Shown here piece after piece: positions 5,738-9,978 of a stretch of 9,978 nucleotides of DNA (positions within the stretch are counted from its first letter, which is position 1; every line of letters starts with the position of its first letter). The translations under genes and the position numbers were made by a program. The stretch is from Igneacidithiobacillus copahuensis (GTDB taxonomy: Bacteria > Pseudomonadota > Gammaproteobacteria > Acidithiobacillales > Acidithiobacillaceae): contig NZ_JAAXYO010000149.1 in the NCBI RefSeq assembly GCF_018854015.1, positions 1-9,978 of the forward strand, given 5' to 3'. Under the pieces are notes generated by a model that ran no database searches, was not told where the DNA came from, and saw only the letters and a list, made by a program, of their open reading frames with translations.

Positions 5738-6526
5738 TCAAATTCCTCCTTTGCAGGCGGTATCCACCGTCAGAAAAGTTCTCTCATTGCCCTCATCTGG
5801 ATACCCCCACGGATTACAGAGAATACGGGTCTGACCGATCCGGTAGTCCACGGGATCGTGAAGATGCCCGTGTATCCAGAGGCTTGCAGCCGGCAGGCCC
5901 GGCTTCCAGTCCTCAATGCGGCTGTCCAGGTCCGAGCAGAAGCCGCCAGTGATGCGGCTTCCGGCGAAGCGTGGATGACTGCTGCGAAAGGATGGCGCGT
6001 GATGGGTAACGACTACCTCCGGGCCGTTCCAATCGTCACGGAAACAGGTGTCCAGCCAGGTAATGGTATCCTTGTGGACCTGGGCGATGCGCGACGTGCC
6101 CAGCCCAATCATCGTGTCGCCGTCCCGGATGACCGCGAAATCTGCCATGCCATTCGCGCAGGACAGCGCCTGGGTGCCTTGCGCGAAATCCGTCCACAGC
6201 GTCGCGCCCAGAAAGCGGACGCCGTCGATGATGACGAACTCCCGCTCCAACAGATGGATGTTCGGTAGGCCCAGGCTGGACAGCGCACGACGGTACAGTT
6301 CCAGATCGTCAGGATAAACCCCGTTGTAGTATTCGTGGTTACCCAGAACGACAATGATCGGCCCGTGGACAAAAAATTCCGAAACGTGCTTCAGAAAATC
6401 CGCCCATTCCTGGGCGTTGGTCTCCACATCCCCAGCGAGCACCATCACATCAGCGTCCGCCAGTCCGTCAACAGTGAACTGAGTGCCGAATTCCATGTGC
6501 AGGTCGGATGCGTAGGCTATGCGCAT
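5738..6526 (-). CDS. Calcineurin-like metallophosphoesterase (262 aa)
   Basis: The protein shows the full metal-binding signature of the metallophosphoesterase superfamily in order: D8-L-H10, G32-D33, G62-N63-H64-E65, H175/H176 in VVVTHHAP, and H219-G220-H221-L-H223. It should be a cytoplasmic two-metal phosphodiesterase or phosphatase; the substrate (nucleotide, nucleic acid or protein) cannot be told. ATG 6526 is chosen because MRIAYASDLH is the usual N-terminus and AAAGG lies upstream. The frame runs open to 6673, but that extension lies in a different gene remnant. Its start overlaps the last codons of the broken DUF3820-like frame, so the two were probably once coupled. Length is typical of single-domain members and no residue looks lost. 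Confidence 0.9.
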   Translation of the reverse strand: MRIAYASDLHMEFGTQFTVDGLADADVMVLAGDVETNAQEWADFLKHVSEFFVHGPIIVVLGNHEYYNGVYPDDLELYRRALSSLGLPNIHLLEREFVIIDGVRFLGATLWTDFAQGTQALSCANGMADFAVIRDGDTMIGLGTSRIAQVHKDTITWLDTCFRDDWNGPEVVVTHHAPSFRSSHPRFAGSRITGGFCSDLDSRIEDWKPGLPAASLWIHGHLHDPVDYRIGQTRILCNPWGYPDEGNERTFLTVDTACKGGI

Positions 6527-6651
6527 TCCAGCGCCTTTCCCAGATAGGGATCCATGTCTGCGAGATTCCTCAATGCCTAACCCACATAATCCTTCGGCAA
6601 GTCCTGAATGGCAACACCCTTGTGCTTGCCGAAGGGGGTGGCATCGGGAAT
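6517..6651 (-). pseudogene. DUF3820-like (GKHKG) gene remnant: no start, internal amber stop
   Basis: On the minus strand from about 6651 the frame reads IPDATPFGKHKGVAIQDLPK then DYVG, TAG (6579-6577), ALRNLADMDPYLGKALECA, TAG (6519-6517). The pattern PFGKHKG, DLPKDY, W plus a helical tail is that of small DUF3820 proteins (putative quorum-sensing-regulated virulence factor family), where a tryptophan normally follows DY-x. Here TAG stands where TGG would give that Trp, and the coding pattern resumes at once. There is no in-frame ATG upstream; instead the frame runs into the palindromic element at 6683-6731, whose arrival may have removed the 5' end. The family call rests on a short stretch, so moderate confidence. 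Amber readthrough cannot be excluded. Confidence 0.55.
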
Positions 6652-6682
6652 GCATGTATGGCGGGGACAACACCGCGCAGAG

Positions 6683-6731
6683 AAAGCTATACCAGATTTC
6701 AACGTCGGACGTCGTTTTATGGTATAGCTTT
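6683..6731 (+). repeat. Palindromic element, copy 1 (49 bp)
   Basis: Perfect 12-bp arms AAAGCTATACCA (6683-6694) and TGGTATAGCTTT (6720-6731) enclose a 25-bp core with the inner palindrome ACGTC-G-GACGT. The core is in the plus orientation. The 25 bases to the left (6658-6682) match those left of copy 4 at 23 of 25 positions. It lies just upstream of the broken DUF3820-like gene. Confidence 0.95.
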
Positions 6732-6802
6732 TGCCCGTTTCCACGGATTTTCCGAAAAATTCCGAAGATTGGATGAACGCAAGATAAAGGGCACCCGTCT
6801 TT

Positions 6803-6810
6803 GGTATAGC
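6803..6810 (+). repeat. Solitary half-site GGTATAGC followed by a T-run
   Basis: TTGGTATAGCTTTC (6801-6814) equals the right arm of the palindromic element, but no left arm or core precedes it. A T-rich run follows to about 6820. It could be a decayed copy or a real half-site. The surrounding sequence between copies 1 and 2 (6732-6856) holds no gene I can support. Confidence 0.6.
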
Positions 6811-6856
6811 TTTCTTTTTTTGCCGTGGCCCGTGGGCGGGGCCGCCATCAGAACAG

Positions 6857-6905
6857 AAATCTATACCAGATTTCAACGTCGGACGTGGTTTTATGGTATA
6901 GCTTT
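6857..6905 (+). repeat. Palindromic element, copy 2 (49 bp)
   Basis: The left arm AAATCTATACCA (6857-6868) has one change from consensus; the right arm TGGTATAGCTTT (6894-6905) is intact. The core is in the plus orientation. It lies 20 bases past the stop of the first antitoxin gene (which ends at 6926 on the minus strand), so it could also act as a weak terminator. Confidence 0.93.
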
Positions 6906-6925
6906 CTCTGCGAGCCAGGAGGTGA

Positions 6926-7297
6926 TCACCCGGACAAGGTCTCCGCAATCAATACATCGGCTGGGATGCCCAGGCTCTGGTGCAGTCTACGGATCATCGA
7001 CAACGTCAGCGGACGCTTGCGATTCAGCACTTCGTAAACGCGGTTGCTCTTGCCGATAATCGGCTCAAGATCTTTGACGGACAGGCCGCTTTGATCCATC
7101 CGAAATTTAATGGCCTCCACCGGATCAGGCTCAGCGATGGGGACATGTCTGGCCTCGTAGGCCTGCACCAATGTGACCAGGATGTCCAGACGATCACCAT
7201 CGGGCGTACCAAGATCAGGATCGGAGTCCATCAAGACAGAGATCTCTTTGAGAGTGGCCTTGTAGTCTGCTTCGGTGTGGATAGGGCGGATGTCCAT
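6926..7297 (-). CDS. higA: HigA-type antitoxin, XRE-family HTH (123 aa)
   Basis: This is the antitoxin of the first module. Residues 1-55 form an N-terminal helical region with DYKATLKEISVLMD and GTPDGDRLDILVTLVQAYEARH, typical of HigA-like antitoxins. Residues 58-115 form the helix-turn-helix (DPVEAIKFRMDQSGLSVKDLEPIIGKSNRVYEVLNRKRPLTLSMIRRLHQSLGIP). It should bind and neutralise the preceding HigB-like toxin and repress the shared promoter. ATG 7297 is chosen for its GGAGG site five bases away; an upstream in-frame ATG at 7315 lacks one. It starts 18 bases after the toxin stop, the toxin-first order normal for higBA. The inverted repeat in the toxin promoter (7630-7648) is the likely operator. 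The gene symbol is by family similarity. Confidence 0.88.
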   Translation of the reverse strand: MDIRPIHTEADYKATLKEISVLMDSDPDLGTPDGDRLDILVTLVQAYEARHVPIAEPDPVEAIKFRMDQSGLSVKDLEPIIGKSNRVYEVLNRKRPLTLSMIRRLHQSLGIPADVLIAETLSG

Positions 7298-7315
7298 ACT
7301 TTCCTCCGTGGCCAA

Positions 7316-7618
7316 TCAGGCCATTTCAACGGTTTTTGCGTCCACTGCGTCGTATTCCTTGTGGGTACCGACAAACTTCACGTAGACAATCTGCAACTTG
7401 TACGCAACGGCCACGATCAGCCGGTAGTCATTACCTTTGATGTTGAAGACTACTCGACGGTTCTGCAGCACGCTGGCGCTTCGGTACTGCGCCTTGATGT
7501 CGGCGGGCTGAGTCCAGGTCGCGTTCGTCGCTTCCGCGTACCAAGCCTTCAACGGCTGCTCGGCGTCGGGATGGCGCTCCCAGAAGTTTCGAAGGGTAGA
7601 CACGGCAATCACTCGCAT
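7316..7618 (-). CDS. higB: HigB-type toxin, mRNA interferase (100 aa)
   Basis: This is a 100-residue basic protein with the HigB/RelE-fold pattern: MRVIAVSTLRNFWERHPDAEQPLKAW at the N-terminus, ADIKAQYRSASVLQNRRVVFNIKGNDYRLIVAVAY in the central sheet, and VYVKFVGTHKEYD at residues 78-90 with the conserved H86. Such toxins cleave mRNA, usually on the ribosome. The cognate antitoxin gene follows after 18 bases. No Shine-Dalgarno sequence precedes the ATG at 7618; instead a -10-like box ends seven bases before it, so the message may be leaderless. The gene is intact, with length normal for the family. It is about as long as, but clearly diverged from, the second toxin at 8138-8422. Confidence 0.9.
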   Translation of the reverse strand: MRVIAVSTLRNFWERHPDAEQPLKAWYAEATNATWTQPADIKAQYRSASVLQNRRVVFNIKGNDYRLIVAVAYKLQIVYVKFVGTHKEYDAVDAKTVEMA

Positions 7619-7625
7619 TGGACAA

Positions 7626-7654
7626 AGCTTAGTCCCATATTGGGACTATCGCAA
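7626..7654 (-). promoter_or_regulatory. higB (first module) promoter with embedded operator
   Basis: On the minus strand TTGCGA (7654-7649) and TAAGCT (7631-7626) are 17 bases apart. Between and across them lies the inverted repeat TAGTCCCA-TAT-TGGGACTA (7630-7648). The -10 box ends seven bases before the ATG at 7618, which would place transcription start at or near the start codon. Antitoxin binding to the inverted repeat would block this promoter. Confidence 0.6.
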
Positions 7655-7739
7655 GTGGCATCTCAAGGCAAGCCTATCGTGTGCAAACGCACACTGAGCA
7701 CCGATGGTCGGAAGCCGAAGCCCGATCGCAAGCTGCCGA

Positions 7740-7788
7740 AAAGCTATACCAGATTTCAACGTCGGACGTGGTTTTATGGTATAGCTTT
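7740..7788 (+). repeat. Palindromic element, copy 3 (49 bp)
   Basis: The perfect 12-bp arms (7740-7751 and 7777-7788) extend one more A/T pair to 7739 and 7789. The core is in the plus orientation. It lies between the two divergent toxin promoters. Confidence 0.95.
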
Positions 7789-8016
7789 TATCCGCTCCAT
7801 CCGCCCCGCCAAGATTTGGCCACTGATCAGGTCAGGCCATGTAGGCATGTTTGCCCACTCCTCCCACAGCCTTGTGGACGGCTCCGGTGATGCCGGACCA
7901 GCCGGTTACACGTCCCGGCTTGCCGACCACAACCCAGCCGACCAACCGGCCCCTTGTCGGGGACCTCCGTTGTCTGGGCTTCGGGCCGTGGATGGTGTGG
8001 ACAACACCGCGCAGAG
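7789..8016. other. Non-coding stretch between palindromes 3 and 4
   Basis: I see no supportable gene. Frames here are open but carry no family pattern or ribosome site. Short GC-rich inverted repeats are present (for example CCCC-TTGTC-GGGG near 7950). The last 25 bases (7992-8016) duplicate the left flank of copy 1. It may be a decayed cassette. Confidence 0.5.
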
Positions 8017-8065
8017 AAAGCTATACCAGATTTCAACGTCGGACGTGGTTTTCTGGTATAGCTTT
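8017..8065 (+). repeat. Palindromic element, copy 4 (49 bp)
   Basis: Perfect 12-bp arms at 8017-8028 and 8054-8065. The core is in the plus orientation and ends TTTC instead of TTTA. The left flank matches copy 1. The right flank (8066-8095) resembles that of copy 5, sharing GTGA, CAG, AGAGTGAATC and GGCAG in order. Confidence 0.95.
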
Positions 8066-8103
8066 CGCGGTGATCAGGAGAGTGAATCAGGCAGCGGTTC
8101 AGC

Positions 8104-8131
8104 TTGCATTAATCCCAAACTGGGATACAAT
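8104..8131 (+). promoter_or_regulatory. higB (second module) promoter with embedded operator
   Basis: TTGCAT (8104-8109) and TACAAT (8126-8131) are 16 bases apart. The inverted repeat ATCCCA-AAC-TGGGAT (8112-8126) fills the spacer. The -10 box ends six bases before the ATG at 8138, so the message is probably leaderless. The layout and the TCCCA-N3-TGGGA core copy those of the first module. Confidence 0.65.
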
Positions 8132-8137
8132 CGGTTC

Positions 8138-8422
8138 ATGCACATCATTTCTCACGCCAAGATCGTGAAAGCCCAGGCTGAACATCGGGATTGCAGCAGT
8201 GCGCTCGACCAGTGGTACCGGCTGACGAAGCGCGTGAGTTGGAGTAATTACGCGGAAGTCAAAGCGTGCTTCCCGGCGGTTGATAAAGTCGGCGACAAGT
8301 ACGTTTTCGACGTGGCCGGGAACAAGCTGCGGCTGATTGCAGCGATTCACTTCAACACCGGGAGGGTTTTTGTGCGTGCCGTCCTGGCGCATAAGGCATA
8401 CGACAAAGGAGACTGGAGATGA
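8138..8422 (+). CDS. higB: HigB-type toxin, mRNA interferase (94 aa)
   Basis: This is the second toxin. The pattern MHIISHAKIVKAQAEHRDCSSALDQWYRL, WSNYAEVKACFPAVDKVGDKYVFDVAGNKLRLIAAIHF and VFVRAVLAHKAYDKGDW places it in the HigB family, with H85 in the conserved LAHKAYD. It probably degrades mRNA when free of antitoxin. The frame extends far upstream through the first module, but the start at 8138 fits the family N-terminus and the promoter. Its TGA overlaps the antitoxin ATG as ATGA (8419-8422). There is no ribosome site before the ATG, consistent with a leaderless transcript. It is diverged from the first toxin, so the two modules are not a recent duplication. Confidence 0.9.
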   Translation: MHIISHAKIVKAQAEHRDCSSALDQWYRLTKRVSWSNYAEVKACFPAVDKVGDKYVFDVAGNKLRLIAAIHFNTGRVFVRAVLAHKAYDKGDWR

Positions 8423-8832
8423 ACCCAAGACTCGATACGGCGCTGGCACATTGGAGCTATATCGCACCGCTACTGACTCCGCCCGAGAACGATCAGGAAT
8501 ACCAGGAGATGGTTGAAGCGCTGGATGCCATTCTTGACGCCGGAGGCGAAAACGAAGCGCATCCGCTCGCCGGACTAGCGGTGATGGTAGGCGAGCTGGT
8601 CGCGAAATACGAAGCCAGCCGCCATCCCATGCCTGAAGGGATGCGCGCCGTGGAGGCCTTGGCCTTCCTGATGGCACAACACAGCCTTCGGCAATCGGAT
8701 TTGCCCGAATTAGGCAATCAGGCCAAGGTGTCCGAGATTCTGGCCGGGAAACGCTCAATCAACTTGCGCCAGGCGCGGGCTCTGTCACACCGTTTCGGCC
8801 TCAAGATCGATTTCTTTGTCGATCAACCTTAA
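8419..8832 (+). CDS. higA: HigA-type antitoxin, XRE-family HTH (137 aa)
   Basis: This is the antitoxin of the second module. Residues 1-68 form the N-terminal helical part (LTPPENDQEYQEMVEALDAILD, LAGLAVMVGELVAKYE). Residues 75-132 form the helix-turn-helix (MRAVEALAFLMAQHSLRQSDLPELGNQAKVSEILAGKRSINLRQARALSHRFGL). It should neutralise the overlapping toxin and repress the shared promoter through the inverted repeat at 8112-8126. The ATG is preceded by GGAGACTGGAG and overlaps the toxin stop (ATGA), so synthesis of the pair is coupled. Palindromic copy 6 begins 40 bases after its stop codon. Confidence 0.9.
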   Translation: MNPRLDTALAHWSYIAPLLTPPENDQEYQEMVEALDAILDAGGENEAHPLAGLAVMVGELVAKYEASRHPMPEGMRAVEALAFLMAQHSLRQSDLPELGNQAKVSEILAGKRSINLRQARALSHRFGLKIDFFVDQP

Positions 8833-8872
8833 ATGGGCAGGCAGCTGGCTGGCCAGACGCCAAGCCCTCATG

Positions 8873-8909
8873 ATACCAGATTTCAACGTCGGACGTGGTT
8901 TTATGGTAT
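8873..8909 (+). repeat. Palindromic element, copy 6 (shortened arms)
   Basis: The core is complete and in the plus orientation, but only the inner six bases of each arm remain: ATACCA (8873-8878) and TGGTAT (8904-8909). Outside these the left side reads TCATG and the right side ACCCTGCC, the latter giving the local palindrome GGTATACC (8905-8912) and resembling the CTATACCCTG boxes at 4009-4038. Confidence 0.9.
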
Positions 8910-8950
8910 ACCCTGCCCCGCTTCGTCAGGACTAACCGAGCGACTGCGAC

Positions 8951-9739
8951 TCAGGATTCCCCATCTGGAACCATAATCGCGATCTGCTTGCTTGCCCACA
9001 GCATGAGCACTTCGCGATTACGATGCGTCCAGTCCAGATGGGAGAGCCAAATGGTCAGCGGAATAGGCAGCCACGTTACGGTCAGAATCCAAAGCGACAG
9101 GGCAGCCCAGAAGTTCCCCGCAGTGATGATCGTGGGTGCGCTGAGATGCGAAAAATAGAAGAGCGCCGCGACGGAAGCCAGGAATCCCCCAAGAAAGACC
9201 ACTACCCGCACCATCGTTTCCGAAGTCCCACTGTCCAGCCAGAACCACCAGGGAAGCATTCCCGATGACGATACCGGTTCCGGCGCAGGATGAGCAGCCA
9301 GCCATTGTGCTCTGCGGGAACGGAAGCTGAGCGGGACCCCTTTGCTGTACAGGAGGAAGGTCTCAGCGGTCAGCAGAAGTAGGAGCAGAATCATCGCCAT
9401 GGCATAGAGCAGCAGGTCGCCCAGGGCGAGGCCCGCCGCCAGGGGCGTTTTTGGCAGGAGATTGGCAACGGACAGGGTGGCCATCACGGCCAATGCAAAC
9501 AGGAACACCCAGGAAGCCCAGGAAGACTGAACCAGGAGACGCTGGACCCATTTTGCGCCGCAATCCGGGGCGAACGTCTCCTGATAACATTGGATGGCCC
9601 ACCTTTCGGTGGCTGTGCCAGGTTCGGTGGCATTGCGAAGAAACAACTCCAGAAAAGCCGCACCATCAGGAAACCAGATGAACTGCCCCATCCAGAACGT
9701 CCCCGCAAGCAATACCAAGAGAAACAAAGTGGGAGACAT
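8951..9739 (-). CDS. Multi-pass membrane protein of unknown function (262 aa)
   Basis: I do not recognise this protein. Hydrophobic segments at about residues 3-22, 76-95, 103-131, 177-199 and 206-233 suggest five membrane helices. A soluble loop at 35-70 contains two cysteines (51 and 60) that could form a disulfide if the loop is outside the cell. A basic loop (134-150, SFRSRRAQW) and a tail (234-262) are likely cytoplasmic. The ATG at 9739 has only a weak upstream AGCAGGG, so the exact start is uncertain; ATG at codon 17 is an alternative. It stands alone between palindromes 6 and 5, as a cassette of its own. No catalytic or transport signature was seen. Confidence 0.75.
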   Translation of the reverse strand: MSPTLFLLVLLAGTFWMGQFIWFPDGAAFLELFLRNATEPGTATERWAIQCYQETFAPDCGAKWVQRLLVQSSWASWVFLFALAVMATLSVANLLPKTPLAAGLALGDLLLYAMAMILLLLLLTAETFLLYSKGVPLSFRSRRAQWLAAHPAPEPVSSSGMLPWWFWLDSGTSETMVRVVVFLGGFLASVAALFYFSHLSAPTIITAGNFWAALSLWILTVTWLPIPLTIWLSHLDWTHRNREVLMLWASKQIAIMVPDGES

Positions 9740-9978
9740 AGTATATAACCCTGCTTCAGTGGCACAAGGGGCCGATGGCGCTCAACACGCCGCCGTCCTT
9801 GTTGTGAGACTATACGGACATCTGCCCAGGTATAGCCAGCCGCTGTTGCGACCGGCATTTGCGGGTGACGCAGATAAAGCTATACCAGATTTCAACGCCG
9901 GACGTCGTTTTATGGTATAGCTTTTGCTGTGAGCAGAAGAGTGAATCCGGCAGGGAATTGGTGCCGTTGGTGCCCAAT
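9740..9978. other. Non-coding stretch right of the membrane gene
   Basis: No gene is supportable. It contains a short inverted pair CTATAC (9810-9815) and GTATAG (9830-9835), the second part of an exact GGTATAGC (9829-9836); then palindromic copy 5; then a right flank like that of copy 4. The last 22 bases start ATTGG and end CCAAT, an operator-like arrangement at the very edge of the window. Confidence 0.5.
9876..9924 (+). repeat. Palindromic element, copy 5 (49 bp)
   Basis: Perfect 12-bp arms at 9876-9887 and 9913-9924. The core is in the plus orientation with one change (ACGCC for ACGTC on the left of the inner palindrome). The right flank is related to that of copy 4, which leads into a toxin-antitoxin promoter. 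Confidence 0.95.

Noticed and set aside
5690..6268. Plus-strand open frame opposite the metallophosphoesterase
   Set aside because: It is antisense to a gene with all catalytic motifs, with no family pattern of its own.
6527..6673. N-terminal extension of the metallophosphoesterase
   Set aside because: The extension is an out-of-frame reading of the DUF3820-like remnant; family members begin at the MRIAYASDLH position.
6811..6850. Rho-independent terminator
   Set aside because: A GC-rich inverted repeat (GGCCC/GGGCC) is present but the T-run precedes it on the plus strand and would be an A-run after it on the minus strand.
6980..8137. 480-residue plus-strand open frame running into the second toxin gene
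   Set aside because: Its first part is antisense to the first higBA pair and its middle crosses palindromes and a promoter; only the part from 8138 matches a family.
6683..9924. CRISPR array
   Set aside because: The repeats are palindromic and 37-49 bp but lie 125 to about 1000 bases apart with genes between them; spacer lengths are not regular and no cas gene is present.
6683..9924. Integron attC sites
   Set aside because: The elements lack the GTTRRRY and RYYYAAC boxes and no integrase is in the window, although the layout is integron-like.

Overview
This 9978-base window (moderately GC-rich by eye) looks like accessory DNA of a proteobacterium: a lambda-like phage or plasmid replication region joined to a block of small gene modules bounded by repeats. 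Gene content does not fix the species. An Acidithiobacillus-like host is a guess from general impression only.

Bases 1-2782, minus strand, hold a tightly packed operon read from right to left. It contains a small replication N-terminal-domain protein (2462-2782), a DUF1376-type replication protein (1248-2465), a lambda P-like helicase-loader candidate (686-1390), a 61-residue unknown (504-689) and a HAD-family phosphatase-like protein cut by the window edge (1-507). Three of the four junctions are ATGA stop/start overlaps. The fourth is a 143-base overlap read in two frames. The DUF1376 linker holds two clusters of palindromic AGCA-W-TGCT units spaced exactly 11 bases around an AT-rich stretch, which resembles a replication origin inside an initiator gene. 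The HAD gene carries at least 12 tandem GTTGGC units.

Bases 2783-3424 form a divergent control region with a roughly 70% identical direct duplication, stem-loops and four copies of the octamer GCTATACC. To its right, on the plus strand, lie three unrecognised genes: 3425-3967, 4060-4476 and 4470-5693. Two more GCTATACC octamers sit in tandem before the second gene. A convergent metallophosphoesterase gene (5738-6526) follows, and overlapping its start is a broken DUF3820-like gene.

Bases 6650-9978 form an array of small modules: two divergent HigBA-type toxin-antitoxin pairs and one membrane-protein gene. They are separated by six copies of a 37-49 bp palindromic element, all in the same orientation. 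The arms of the element are the same GCTATACC octamer found in the control regions to the left. The octamer occurs exactly 17 times in the window against a chance expectation of about 0.3. It therefore links the replication region, the divergent promoters and the cassette-like array, and is the most unusual property of this sequence.
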